29,840 nucleotides of DNA, taken from SFHK01 sp964554795 (GTDB taxonomy: Bacteria > Bacillota > Clostridia > Christensenellales > Aristaeellaceae). The stretch spans positions 1-29,840 of the forward strand of contig CAZKQB010000044.1 in the NCBI GenBank assembly GCA_964554795.1, read 5' to 3'. Below, in pieces: positions 15,369 to 22,633 of the stretch; the first letter of the stretch is position 1; each line of letters starts with the position of its first letter. The translations under genes were made by a program, and so were the position numbers. The notes under the pieces were generated by a model that did no database searches, was not told the DNA's origin, and worked only from the letters and a program-made list of their open reading frames with translations.

Positions 15369-16628
15369 TCAGATATACCAAACAGGAATCTGCAGCACAT
15401 TTTCTCTCAACGCTCCGGGCTGGGGACAGCTACAGATTACCGCGCCCATACCGCGCTTCTTCTCAGGCACCTTATCAAGCACCTGAAATGCGCTGGTCAT
15501 GTCCGCATGCACATTGGAGGCTTTCTTGATCTCAATGGGATACAGCACGCCGTTTTCCTCGATGATGAGGTCGATCTCGCTTTCCGTTTCAACGCTTACA
15601 CCGTTTTTCTGCACCTTGGCTTTATCCTTGCCGCGATAATAGGAAACGAAGTAACGGTAATCCAGACCGGCGTTGGAGAAGGATTTCAGAATCTCCGAAA
15701 TAACGAAAGTCTCAAACATAGGACCATTCATCGCGCCATACGCCAGCACATCAGCAGTCAGCCAGCGGGTCAGATAACAGGCCAGACCAGTATCGCGGAA
15801 ATAGAGCTTAGGAGTTTTGATGGCGCGCTTCAGCGCAGCAGGCGCATAGGGCTCCAGCAGATAGATGATGCCGGATGCCTCCAGAATAGAAATCCAATTC
15901 TTGATAGTCGCAACATCCTTTCCGACTTCGTCAGCGATATTGGAATAGTTGAGCATTTCGCCAGTTCGTGCTGCCGCGGCAATCATGAATCGGCGGAAAG
16001 CGTCCAGATCCTGCACAGCAGAAAGCTCGCGCACATCGCGCTCAATGTAAGTGCGCACATAATCAGCGTAGAAAGTCGCCCACTCCAAGTTCTCTTCCTG
16101 TAGGGCAGGATAGGAGCCGCGGTGAATGATTTCCCAGATGTTCTCAGGCGCTTTTGCTGTTTTTTGACGTTCCAGAATATACTCCATTGTAGGCAGGAAG
16201 CGCTGGTTAAAAGGATCGCCCTGAATCTCTCGCAAGGACAAACCAGCCAGTTCAAGAATGCTAATACGGCCCGAGAGCGTTTCCGATACGTTCTGCATCA
16301 GCTTAAACTGCTGCGATCCAGACAGGCAATAAAGCCCTTTGTCGTCTGTTTCATCGCACTTCATCTTAATATAGCGGAACAGGATAGGCGCTCGCTGTAT
16401 TTCGTCAAACGTAATGGGCGGCTGATTGAGCATCATGAACATAGAGCCGTTCTGATTGGCCTGCTCCTCAAGAAAAGGATCATCCAGCGATACATACTTC
16501 CGCTCAGGGAACACTTTCTTCAGCACGGTTGACTTCCCGACCTGACGAGGGCCGGTCACCAGCACTGCCTTGAAGGTATTTGTAGCTTTATTCAAGCGTT
16601 CTTCGATGCTTCTATGGATATAAGCCAT
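15369..16628 (-). CDS. AAA ATPase with DUF4143 / PD-(D/E)xK-like C-terminus
   Basis: 419 residues. ATG 16628 follows GGAGG at 7 bases; the longer frame to 16727 would cover the promoter. Walker A is GPRQVGKST (residues 26-34) and Walker B is ITFDEIQ (72-78), followed by the sensor-like phrase LSGSQQF, all typical of AAA_14 ATPases. The C-terminal DUF4143 part has LYFRDTGLACYL and then D353 with E366-I-K368, the pattern of a PD-(D/E)xK nuclease-like fold. This family is common in accessory regions of gut bacteria; its role is not established, and mobile-element or defence links are suspected only. It has its own promoter and lies next to recombinase debris and hipBA. Confidence 0.9.
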   Translation of the reverse strand: MAYIHRSIEERLNKATNTFKAVLVTGPRQVGKSTVLKKVFPERKYVSLDDPFLEEQANQNGSMFMMLNQPPITFDEIQRAPILFRYIKMKCDETDDKGLYCLSGSQQFKLMQNVSETLSGRISILELAGLSLREIQGDPFNQRFLPTMEYILERQKTAKAPENIWEIIHRGSYPALQEENLEWATFYADYVRTYIERDVRELSAVQDLDAFRRFMIAAAARTGEMLNYSNIADEVGKDVATIKNWISILEASGIIYLLEPYAPAALKRAIKTPKLYFRDTGLACYLTRWLTADVLAYGAMNGPMFETFVISEILKSFSNAGLDYRYFVSYYRGKDKAKVQKNGVSVETESEIDLIIEENGVLYPIEIKKASNVHADMTSAFQVLDKVPEKKRGMGAVICSCPQPGALRENVLQIPVWYI

Positions 16629-16674
16629 CGTATCGCCTCCGACTAATTTAGAATCCATTTCCATATTCGTCATC

Positions 16675-16704
16675 ATTATATCACATCTCTTACAGAATAT
16701 GCAA
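16675..16704 (-). promoter_or_regulatory. Promoter of the AAA/DUF4143 gene
   Basis: The minus strand reads TTGCAT (16704-16699), 18 bases, then TATAAT (16680-16675) with a TGA extension directly before the -10. It lies about 47 bases before ATG 16628. Confidence 0.75.
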
Positions 16705-16724
16705 GCGCAGCGGCCTCTGCTTAA

Positions 16725-16760
16725 CATAAAAAACAGCGCCAGCCTTACTGCTAGCGCCGT
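16725..16760 (-). terminator. Intrinsic terminator after the duplicated C-terminal module, copy 1
   Basis: On the minus strand ACGGCGCTAGC (16760-16750) pairs with GCTGGCGCTGT (16743-16733), counting two G-U pairs, and is followed by six T. It matches the hairpin at 18766-18789. Confidence 0.8.
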
Positions 16761-16772
16761 TTGGTATGAATC

Positions 16773-16872
16773 TCAATTCCTCGAATAAATCTTATGACTT
16801 TCAGTCACACTGCTGAATACTCCGAAGATCGCATGCACGTCCATTTCGTTCACTGCTGTCAGTCGCGGGGCG
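16773..16872 (-). pseudogene. Orphan C-terminal fragment (duplicated module), copy 1
   Basis: A reading frame ending at TGA 16773 encodes GAPRLTAVNEMDVHAIFG and then a tail VFSSVTESHKIYSRN. Nearly the same tail occurs at 18804-18905 (LTIVNELDVHAIFG, VIESHRIYSRK), and each is followed by the same terminator. The frame extends upstream to about 16960 without a plausible start and overlaps frames of the recombinase remnant. I do not recognise the parent protein. Confidence 0.55.
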
Positions 16873-16919
16873 CCGCCGCTGATAGCCGTGATAGTTTTTT
16901 GCCTGACGGAGCTATGTGC

Positions 16920-17215
16920 GGGCGGATCATAGGTGATTCCTTCGCCGCCTGTTCGATGGCCTCGCTTTGACTGACATGTAGCAGCGCGTCAATCAGCGTC
17001 GTTTCGCCTGCCTCGATGGTCTCCTGCGCCACCGCCTTGTCCAGGGTCTCCAGCATGAAGGCGCTGTTCTGCTTGATGCGCAGGATATACTGCTTGAGCA
17101 GCGTGTCCAGCAGATCCATTCGGTATGATGCGCCGTGCAGCCCTTGCGACCGCGCCGATGATAGCTGCCGCAGGTATACGCTGGAGCCAGATAAAGGCCC
17201 TCCGCGCTGGAGGGC
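16920..17215 (-). pseudogene. Broken serine-recombinase remnant (zinc-ribbon region)
   Basis: One frame (about 17215-17125) encodes AYTCGSYHRRGRKGCTAH, which matches the zinc beta-ribbon of large serine recombinases (C-G-x-Y...C-T-x-H). Without the needed frame it stops making sense. The next frame from about 17122 continues as YRMDLLDTLLKQYI and IKQNSAFMLETLDKAV, the helical region that follows the ribbon in that family. The catalytic N-terminal domain is absent. A frameshift near 17125 and loss of both ends make this a remnant, perhaps of an integrative element. It abuts the hipA stop at 17255. Confidence 0.6.
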
Positions 17216-17254
17216 CTCAACTTGTCTATGCAACTACTTTTGTTCCGCGAAAAG

Positions 17255-18370
17255 TCAAGAGCGAATGTCGCGGTACTTGCGTTCCAATTCGGCTGTCCTA
17301 TCCTGAATTTCAGCAATGATGAGTTTGCAGGTATTGACCTTCATTCCCGCCGCTTTGCCCACCGCCAGCAGTTCCTTCGCGCCCGGATCGCTTCCGTTCC
17401 CGTCAACCGTGGTCGTATGCTCGCCAAAGTAGGTGGTGCTCCATGTCAGGTCGTAGGCTGGCGAAGGATTCCAGCAATCCTGCACGTCATCGTAGATCCA
17501 AGTGAAGTTCTTCGCGTGGTCGTCCCGGTTGTGGGCAAACACGTTGAAGCACATCCGGCGGAACATCTGCTCCGTGTCCGCCGCATTGCTGCGGGACAGG
17601 ATGCGGGTCAGCTTCATCAGGGTATGATAGTCCATGGACGCCGTGCGCCAGTCAACCTTCAAAATGGCCGCCGCAGTCAGCATATGCCGCCGAATAGCGC
17701 CTTGCCGGTCAAAGCGTTTCACGGCAAAGTAACCACTGCACCGCTTGGACGGCATCAGCTTGGTTTCCGGCACGGTAATGCCGCACGCAGCAGCGCAGTC
17801 CATGTACTCCTTTTCCATCACGCCCGTGTCGGGCATATCGCCGGAGGCCGGGAACTTGATGACCCATTCATCGGTCATGACCTTGGGCCGCGCGCCGCCG
17901 GAGCTGCCGCCCATCTGGAATACATCGTCCAGGTCGCTGACGTCCTCACGGTTCAGAATGGCGTGGCACTTGGCGGAAAGCTCGTCCAGATCAGCGAGCT
18001 TCACATCCTGATGAACCTCCCACGCCGGGCGGTAGGTCAGCGCGCCCATGCCGGATTCGCCCACAATGGCCAGCCGTTCCAGCGGCGTCACACGGGAGGC
18101 GTCCAGCCCTCTGCTTTTCAGCATCCGATCCACCAGCAAGCGTCCCCATGCATCGGGCAGGCTGTCCGCAAACACGCCCCAAAGCCCCTGAAAGGTCGTG
18201 GACGTGGGCACAAAGACCTTCTGCTCGACAGGCAGCGAAAAGGGGCTGATGGCGAATCCGTCCTCCAGCCATGCGTCGGAATAGGCGAAAGCCACCCGAT
18301 GATCGGCCGCCTCCGCCAGCGTGCCCACATGGCGATCGTGCAGGTATACTTCCACCTTACGTTCGTTCAC
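17255..18370 (-). CDS. hipA: HipA-type serine/threonine kinase toxin
   Basis: 371 residues, close to the family's usual length near 400. GTG 18370 (VNERKVEVYL) is chosen because GGAGG lies 6 bases upstream and because it overlaps the antitoxin stop by 14 bases, which implies coupling. The N-terminal subdomain has GLWGVFADSLPDAWGR and RLAIVGESGMGALTY. A GGSSGGARPKV loop corresponds to the phosphorylated P-loop-like segment. The kinase loop is N281-R-D-D-H-A-K-N288 with catalytic D283 and metal-binding N288, and D307 in PAYDLTWS is the DFG-like aspartate. E. coli HipA phosphorylates glutamyl-tRNA synthetase and induces persistence; the target here is inferred. All key residues are present, so it should be active. 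Confidence 0.93.
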   Translation of the reverse strand: MNERKVEVYLHDRHVGTLAEAADHRVAFAYSDAWLEDGFAISPFSLPVEQKVFVPTSTTFQGLWGVFADSLPDAWGRLLVDRMLKSRGLDASRVTPLERLAIVGESGMGALTYRPAWEVHQDVKLADLDELSAKCHAILNREDVSDLDDVFQMGGSSGGARPKVMTDEWVIKFPASGDMPDTGVMEKEYMDCAAACGITVPETKLMPSKRCSGYFAVKRFDRQGAIRRHMLTAAAILKVDWRTASMDYHTLMKLTRILSRSNAADTEQMFRRMCFNVFAHNRDDHAKNFTWIYDDVQDCWNPSPAYDLTWSTTYFGEHTTTVDGNGSDPGAKELLAVGKAAGMKVNTCKLIIAEIQDRTAELERKYRDIRS

Positions 18371-18632
18371 GGAGAACCTCCTCAATGCTGCCGTACTCCA
18401 CGTTGGTGAACAGGTTGCGAATTTCGTCCGCGCAGTCCAGCGCAACGCAGATCTTCGTCAGCGAGATCAGCGAAATTTGCCCGCTGGTCTCAAACCGCTT
18501 GATGCTGCCATAGCTCACGTTGCTCTTTTCGCTCAGCTCCTGCTGGGACAGCTTGCGCCGCTTGCGGATGCGGCTCAGGCGCTGCGCCAGTGCCAGGTTA
18601 ATTTCTTCCGGGGTCTCCCAGATAAAACTCAT
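18357..18632 (-). CDS. hipB: HipB-type XRE antitoxin/repressor
   Basis: 91 residues, ATG 18632 with GGAGG 5 bases upstream. Residues about 14-68 form a Cro/CI helix-turn-helix (LAQRLSRIRKRRKLSQQELSEKS, then NVSYGSIKRFETSG). As in known HipB proteins it is expected to bind and neutralise HipA and to repress the operon by binding operators with TATCC-like half sites. Such sites (GGATAA/TTATCC) are seen at 18646-18660 and 18686-18701. Its end overlaps the hipA start. Confidence 0.92.
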   Translation of the reverse strand: MSFIWETPEEINLALAQRLSRIRKRRKLSQQELSEKSNVSYGSIKRFETSGQISLISLTKICVALDCADEIRNLFTNVEYGSIEEVLRERT

Positions 18633-18645
18633 ATGCTCCTCCGAT

Positions 18646-18701
18646 GGATAAAATGTTGTCTGATTATCATTGAATATTCGATTGCGGATAAAATATTATC
18701 C
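18646..18701. promoter_or_regulatory. Two HipB operator candidates 40 bases apart
   Basis: GGATAAAATATTATCC (18686-18701) is an inverted repeat with 6-base arms. A weaker relative, GGATAAAATGTTGTC, lies at 18646-18660, exactly 40 bases away. The first covers the expected transcription start, so binding would block initiation. The half sites resemble the TATCC/GGATA sites of E. coli HipB. Confidence 0.7.
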
Positions 18702-18707
18702 ATCTAA

Positions 18708-18736
18708 AGTATAGCATATCGAGGCTGATTCGGCAA
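18708..18736 (-). promoter_or_regulatory. hipBA promoter
   Basis: The minus strand reads TTGCCG (18736-18731), 17 bases, then TATACT (18713-18708). Transcription would start near 18701, at the edge of the better operator. Confidence 0.75.
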
Positions 18737-18757
18737 GGGTCTGGCCGACCTCAGCGC

Positions 18758-18789
18758 AGAAAAATAGCGCCAGCATCGTGGCCAGCGCC
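18758..18789 (-). terminator. Intrinsic terminator after the duplicated C-terminal module, copy 2
   Basis: On the minus strand GGCGCTGGC (18789-18781) pairs with GCTGGCGCT (18774-18766), with three G-U pairs and a six-base loop, and is followed by five T. It is a relative of the hairpin at 16733-16760 and lies just upstream of the hipBA promoter. Confidence 0.7.
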
Positions 18790-18803
18790 GTCTGTCTATG
18801 CCG

Positions 18804-18920
18804 TTATTTCCGCGAATAGATTCTGTGGCTCTCGATGACATGATTGAAGATGCCAAAGATCGCATGCACGTCCAGTTCGTTCACAATTGTCAGTCGCGGG
18901 GCCCCTTTTCGTTGTTCACA
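18804..18920 (-). pseudogene. Orphan C-terminal fragment (duplicated module), copy 2
   Basis: The frame ending at TAA 18804 encodes YCEQRKGAPRLTIVNELD and a tail HAIFGIFNHVIESHRIYSRK with no start codon. From GAPRLT onward it matches copy 1 at 16773-16872. Upstream of that point it runs into the relic leader of a Sel1-like gene, so the body of the parent gene has been lost. Confidence 0.55.
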
Positions 18921-19017
18921 GTATACCTCCGGCTCAAGAGCCGTTTCGCATTTCGTTTCCGTCTCCCCCTTTACCGGCGATATGCAGCGCAGGGTCTTTA
19001 TCTATTCTTGTTTTATA
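18905..19017 (-). other. Relic copy of the Sel1-gene promoter and leader
   Basis: It aligns with 15072-15195 in the same orientation, sharing TATAAAACAAGAA, GACGGAAACGAAATG, GTATACT and ACAACGAAAA. The hairpin at 18930-18943 (CGGCTC/GAGCCG) replaces CGAC/GTCG of the other copy. Here the leader ends in GGGGCCCC and the orphan tail instead of a GGAGG and an ATG. Confidence 0.5.
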
Positions 19018-19045
19018 GGCTTTACTGTTGACTTTCTGCGAATGC

Positions 19046-19074
19046 TTGCTTTCCCCTTCTCTCAATGCTATAAT
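19046..19074 (+). promoter_or_regulatory. Promoter of the phosphodiester glycosidase operon
   Basis: TTGCTT (19046-19051) is followed after 17 bases by TATAAT (19069-19074), with a TGC extension before the -10. ATG 19121 follows 47 bases later. Confidence 0.8.
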
Positions 19075-19120
19075 GCAAAGGAACGATTCATCTGCGCTCA
19101 GCGAAAAGGAGTTCGTTTTC

Positions 19121-20197
19121 ATGCCAAACCAAACCCATTCAAAGAAACCGACGCATTCCCGTGCAAAGCGCCCCGCAAGAGCGTTCAAGCTTCCGCGCGC
19201 ACTGAAGCTGGCGGCAGTTGATCTGCTTCTGATCGCCGTCGGACTTGTGATTTTTGCGTATTTCCATCACGTGCGGCAGGAGCCGTTTTCCATGGACGAT
19301 GTAACCATCGTGCCGCATCCGTCGGTCACGCCCGCGCCCACGCAGGAGGCTCCCATCTCCCCGTTGGAAACCGCCACTCCGGCAGAGGCTACGCCGACCG
19401 CCGTGCCCACGCCCGCGCCCACGATCGATCCCAACGACTGGGGCGCTAAGTTTGCAGAGCACTTCACGGACGGCGAAATTGAGAAAACCGACACATCCTA
19501 TCGCAGTCATGATGTTTCAATCACGATTGAAGAGCACAAAAACGACGATACGGTATGGTTTGTGGCAGACATCTACCTGCGCAACGTCGAAAGCTACCGC
19601 ACGGCGCTCGCCCGCGACGTATTCGGCAAGGGCTACCACGAATGGCCCTCAAAGATGGCGCAGGAAAAGAACGCCATTCTGGCCATTTCCGGCGACTATT
19701 GCGGCGCGCGCAACAAGGGCGTGGTCGTTCGAAACGGCGTCGTATACCGCAAAACCACCTTCAAGGACGTTTGCCTTTTGTATTACGACGGCGTGATGGA
19801 AACCATGAGCGCCAAGAAATTCAATGCCGAAGCCGCCATTGAACGCGGCGTGTACCAGGCGTTCTCCTTCGGCCCGGCGCTTTTGGACGAAAACGGACGG
19901 GCGCTGGAGGAATACGATACCGAAATCGAGCGCGCCAACCCGCGCTGCGCAATCGGCTATTATGAGCCGGGGCACTATTGCTTCGTCGTGGTCGACGGGC
20001 GGCAGTCGGGCTATTCCTACGGCATGACGATTCAGGAACTGGGCAAAACCTTTGAGGAGCTCGGCTGCAAGGCAGCCTATAATCTGGACGGCGGAAAAAC
20101 CGCCGTGATGATCTTCGGCGGCAACAAGGTCAACAACCCCGCCGAGGGCGGACGAAAGATCAGCGACATTGTGTACATCGGGGAGGTGGCAGAATGA
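19121..20197 (+). CDS. Membrane-anchored phosphodiester glycosidase (NAGPA/DUF2233) family protein
   Basis: 358 residues. ATG 19121 has AAGGAG 9 bases upstream; the longer frame from 19028 would overlap the promoter. A basic N-terminus and one membrane helix (residues about 28-48) are followed by a Pro/Thr/Ala linker (about 65-110) and an extracellular domain. That domain has ILAISGDYCGARNKGVVVRN and, near the end, AAYNLDGGKTAVMIFGG, the hallmark motifs of the family that includes the human uncovering enzyme NAGPA and bacterial YigE-like proteins. The family cleaves phosphodiester-linked sugars, so an action on cell-envelope glycans such as teichoic acid or exopolysaccharide is plausible but inferred. 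The stop overlaps the next start by ATGA. Confidence 0.9.
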   Translation: MPNQTHSKKPTHSRAKRPARAFKLPRALKLAAVDLLLIAVGLVIFAYFHHVRQEPFSMDDVTIVPHPSVTPAPTQEAPISPLETATPAEATPTAVPTPAPTIDPNDWGAKFAEHFTDGEIEKTDTSYRSHDVSITIEEHKNDDTVWFVADIYLRNVESYRTALARDVFGKGYHEWPSKMAQEKNAILAISGDYCGARNKGVVVRNGVVYRKTTFKDVCLLYYDGVMETMSAKKFNAEAAIERGVYQAFSFGPALLDENGRALEEYDTEIERANPRCAIGYYEPGHYCFVVVDGRQSGYSYGMTIQELGKTFEELGCKAAYNLDGGKTAVMIFGGNKVNNPAEGGRKISDIVYIGEVAE

Positions 20198-20418
20198 ATC
20201 GGCGCAAGGCCTGTAAATACGTCTTCGCCCATGCGGCCATCGTGCTTTCCGGCATGCTGCTTGTGCTTCTGGCCATCGACCGCGTAAACGAGGCCATGAT
20301 GTTCATCGATAACTCCATCACAAAGGGCCTTCTGTGGGTGCTTTGCGCTGTCTCCATCCTGAACGGCACGCGCCTTCTCACCCGCCCGAAGAAAAAGAAC
20401 CCGCGAAAGAAGACCTGA
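20194..20418 (+). CDS. Small membrane protein coupled to the glycosidase gene
   Basis: 74 residues. Its ATG overlaps the previous stop (ATGA), with GGGAGG inside the end of the upstream gene, so translation is coupled. Two hydrophobic segments are visible, about residues 12-28 (AAIVLSGMLLVLLAI) and 42-58 (TKGLLWVLCAVSIL), then a very basic tail (RPKKKNPRKK). I do not recognise a family. It may help the glycosidase at the membrane. The spacer 20419-20581 after it has no clear terminator. Confidence 0.7.
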   Translation: MNRRKACKYVFAHAAIVLSGMLLVLLAIDRVNEAMMFIDNSITKGLLWVLCAVSILNGTRLLTRPKKKNPRKKT

Positions 20419-20549
20419 AGCCATCCTGTCCAAAGCGTTCGGAAGGCGTGGAAAATGCTCAAAGGGAAGACAGTTTTTATAGCACTGCATTCCCCACCAT
20501 GAGAGATTCTCTCAACTCAACGCGTTAAAATGTGGATTTTATCGCACGC

Positions 20550-20561
20550 GCGTGTTATAAT
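20550..20561 (+). promoter_or_regulatory. Extended -10 promoter of the AlbA_2-domain gene
   Basis: TATAAT (20556-20561) is preceded by TGT, an extended -10. No good -35 is seen. A palindrome CACGCGCGTG (20545-20554) overlaps its upstream side and may be an operator. The leader is only about 14 bases long. Confidence 0.6.
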
Positions 20562-20572
20562 AGAATTGGGAG

Positions 20573-20584
20573 GTGCGTTAGATG
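20573..20584 (+). repeat. 12-mer GTGCGTTAGATG at the start codon of the AlbA_2 gene
   Basis: The 12-mer spans the end of the ribosome-binding site and the ATG at 20582. The same 12-mer occurs at 22250-22261, just after the stop codon, as the right arm of a palindrome. Confidence 0.8.
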
Positions 20585-22240
20585 GACAGGATGGTTCCCG
20601 AAAAAGAAACGCTCACCGTTGAATTTAAGAGCGATAAAAAGAAATACCCCGATTCCGATATTTTCGAGGCGGTTGTCGCCTTTGCAAATACAGAGGGAGG
20701 AGACCTGTATCTCGGCGTAGAGGACAATGGCGAGATAACCGGAGTACACAAAGACCACCAGAACCCCATTACGCTCAGCGCGTATATTGCCAATAACACG
20801 ATTCCTCCCGTATCTGTTCGTGCGGAGGTCATTGACGAAGCCCTGCCTGTTTTAAGGCTTTCCGTTCCAAAGTCATCAGGAGGAATCGTTGCAACGGCAT
20901 CCGGAAAAATCCTGCGGCGGCAGATCAAAGCCGACGGTTCGCCGGAAAATACCCCCATGTACCCCACCGAAGTCGCAACGAGACTTTCGGACTTGCGGTT
21001 ATTGGACTATTCTGCAATGCTTCTTCAGGAAGCAACCCTCCAAGACTTCGATTTATTAGAATTAGAGCGCTTGCGTAGATCCATCTTAGCATATGATGGT
21101 GATAAAGCGCTATTAGAGCTGTCTGATGAAGAGCTCTATAAGGCGCTTGGATTCGTGAAGGAATTCGAAAATCGCCTGTTTCCCACGGTAACCGGAATGC
21201 TGCTGATTGGCAGGGTCGAAAGCATCAGGCGTTTTATACCAACCGCTTCCGCAGCATTTCAGGTGATGGAGGGCACGAGCATCAGGTTCAACGATGATTT
21301 TACGCTTCCCATCCTATCTGCCTTCGAAAAGATGAATACCTATTTCCATGCATGGAATCCAGAAGTTGAAATTGAAATGGGATTCTATCGAATGTCCGTT
21401 CCGGATTTCAATAAGAGAGCTTTGCGCGAAGCAATTGTCAACGCGTTCAGTCACCGCGATTATTCGAAGATGGGGCGAGTTCGAGTGTTGATCGCCGAAG
21501 AAGGAATGACCATTGCAAACCCGGGCGGATTTATTGAGGGTGTAACCTACAAAAATCTTTTGACGGCCGAGCCTCACGGTCGAAATCAATCGCTCGCAGA
21601 TGCGTTAAAGCGCATTGGATTAGCTGAACGAACCGGACGAGGCATCGACCGAATCTTTGAAGGTTCATTGATCTACGGTCGTACATTGCCAGACTATTCC
21701 GCATCTACATCGGCCATGGTATCCCTGTTTATTCCGCGATGTGCGCCCGACCTGCAAATTGCACAGTTGGTTTCTGACGAGCAAAATCGGCTGGGTCGTC
21801 CGATGCCAATTAACACCCTGCTTGTACTGAATGCCCTGCGAGATTGGCCTCGTTCAGACGCACACCAGTTGTCGGAAGCCGTCAATCTGACAGAAACAAG
21901 GGTGAAATCCATCTTAGATAAGGCAATTGAGGCAAATCTGGTAGAAGCCTATGGCAGTGGAAGAGGTCGGAATTATATGCTTTCCTCGCGCATATACGCC
22001 AGAAAAGGCAAAAAAGCCGGATACGTTCAGCAATCCGATATTGATGAAACTCGCTATTTGGAGCTGATACGAAAAATGGCGGAAAATAATGAGTTCATTT
22101 CGCGCGCAGATGTTGTTCAGCTGCTGCACGTAAATGACAACAAAGCCTATCGGCTCTTGAGAAAGTTAGTAGACCAGGGCGTTCTTGAGGGAGTTCATAA
22201 GGGACGCCACGCTAAATACACGAGTCGGAAAAAAATCTAA
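20582..22240 (+). CDS. AlbA_2 (Schlafen-type) and GHKL-type ATPase putative regulator
   Basis: 552 residues; ATG 20582 follows GGGAGG at 8 bases. Residues about 8-125 form an AlbA_2/divergent AAA-4 domain (E14-F-K16, FANTEGGDLYLGVEDNG). Residues about 270-375 form a GHKL-like ATP-binding part with the N-box EAIVNAFSHRD (N287), a later ANPGGF and RNQSLADALKRIGLAERTGRG. The C-terminus (about 400-552) holds two winged-helix-like segments. This architecture is annotated as putative transcriptional regulator or RecG-like ATP-binding protein; its true role is not settled. The codon for the stop lies within a palindrome of TCTAACGCAC type, and the same motif sits on the start codon, which would suit autoregulation. 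The gene looks less GC-rich than its neighbours, so transfer is possible. Confidence 0.9.
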   Translation: MDRMVPEKETLTVEFKSDKKKYPDSDIFEAVVAFANTEGGDLYLGVEDNGEITGVHKDHQNPITLSAYIANNTIPPVSVRAEVIDEALPVLRLSVPKSSGGIVATASGKILRRQIKADGSPENTPMYPTEVATRLSDLRLLDYSAMLLQEATLQDFDLLELERLRRSILAYDGDKALLELSDEELYKALGFVKEFENRLFPTVTGMLLIGRVESIRRFIPTASAAFQVMEGTSIRFNDDFTLPILSAFEKMNTYFHAWNPEVEIEMGFYRMSVPDFNKRALREAIVNAFSHRDYSKMGRVRVLIAEEGMTIANPGGFIEGVTYKNLLTAEPHGRNQSLADALKRIGLAERTGRGIDRIFEGSLIYGRTLPDYSASTSAMVSLFIPRCAPDLQIAQLVSDEQNRLGRPMPINTLLVLNALRDWPRSDAHQLSEAVNLTETRVKSILDKAIEANLVEAYGSGRGRNYMLSSRIYARKGKKAGYVQQSDIDETRYLELIRKMAENNEFISRADVVQLLHVNDNKAYRLLRKLVDQGVLEGVHKGRHAKYTSRKKI

Positions 22241-22260
22241 CGCACGCATGTGCGTTAGAT
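22235..22260 (-). terminator. Palindrome IR1 at the AlbA_2 stop; terminator in the leftward direction
   Basis: ATCTAACGCAC (22235-22245) and GTGCGTTAGAT (22250-22260) are 11-base perfect arms around GCAT. Read leftward the hairpin is followed by seven T, so it should stop transcripts coming from the helicase gene. Read rightward there is no T run. The stop codon TAA of the AlbA_2 gene lies in the left arm. Confidence 0.7.
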
Positions 22261-22306
22261 GAAACGTTAACCGCATCTATTTCGCAGGCAGGAAATCCAA
22301 TAAAAA
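22250..22306 (+). repeat. Direct repeat after the AlbA_2 gene, copy 1
   Basis: GTGCGTTAGATGAAACGTTA and following bases match, with changes, GTGCGTGTTGGATGAAGCGT at 22511 onward. The similarity (CGTTAxCCG, then TCT, then CAGxCAG) continues for about 50 bases. Confidence 0.6.
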
Positions 22307-22313
22307 ATCAAGT

Positions 22314-22350
22314 GAGTCGGCTGACCCATGTGGAATGGAAAAGCCGACTC
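22314..22350. repeat. Inverted repeat with GAGTCGGCT/AGCCGACTC arms
   Basis: Perfect 9-base arms (22314-22322, 22342-22350) separated by 19 bases. A third GAGTCGG lies inside the end of the AlbA_2 gene at 22222-22228. No T run follows, so it is not a clear terminator. Confidence 0.7.
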
Positions 22351-22462
22351 GTTTACGTTACGATTGCCTGTCAAGCCAGCAGCGACTGTCATCAGACGAA
22401 GAATTCGGGTGCCCGCGGAGAAAGCCTGAAACCCTTTGCGAACATTCTTACACTTCCTTCTA

Positions 22463-22514
22463 ACGCACGCCGCATTTCTAACGCATGTATGTGCGTTAGA
22501 AATGCGGCGTGCGT
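22463..22514. repeat. Palindrome IR2, 23-base perfect arms
   Basis: Left arm 22463-22485 and right arm 22492-22514 are perfectly complementary around TGTATG. The arm is nested: it contains the TAACGCA motif of IR1 twice, before and after GCCGCATTTC. No T run follows on either strand. The 22261-22633 spacer holds this array and no gene. Confidence 0.9.
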
Positions 22515-22566
22515 GTTGGATGAAGCGTTAGCCGTGTCTGATACGTAGACAGAAACTGAAATCAAA
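22511..22566 (+). repeat. Direct repeat after the AlbA_2 gene, copy 2
   Basis: Relative of 22250-22306, again attached to the right arm of a palindrome. Each copy therefore consists of a palindrome plus about 50 bases of shared sequence. Confidence 0.55.
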
Positions 22567-22633
22567 TCGACCGTGCCCATCCAACAGACAATCGAAGAAC
22601 ATCGTACATTTTCTCTTTTACGAAGCCGCCGCG

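Noticed and set aside
17222..18409. 395-codon plus-strand frame
   Set aside because: Antisense shadow of hipA, which has complete kinase motifs and a coupled antitoxin.
18934..19188. 84-codon minus-strand frame
   Set aside because: It overlaps the relic leader and the divergent promoter of the glycosidase gene, has no ribosome-binding site and no family resemblance.
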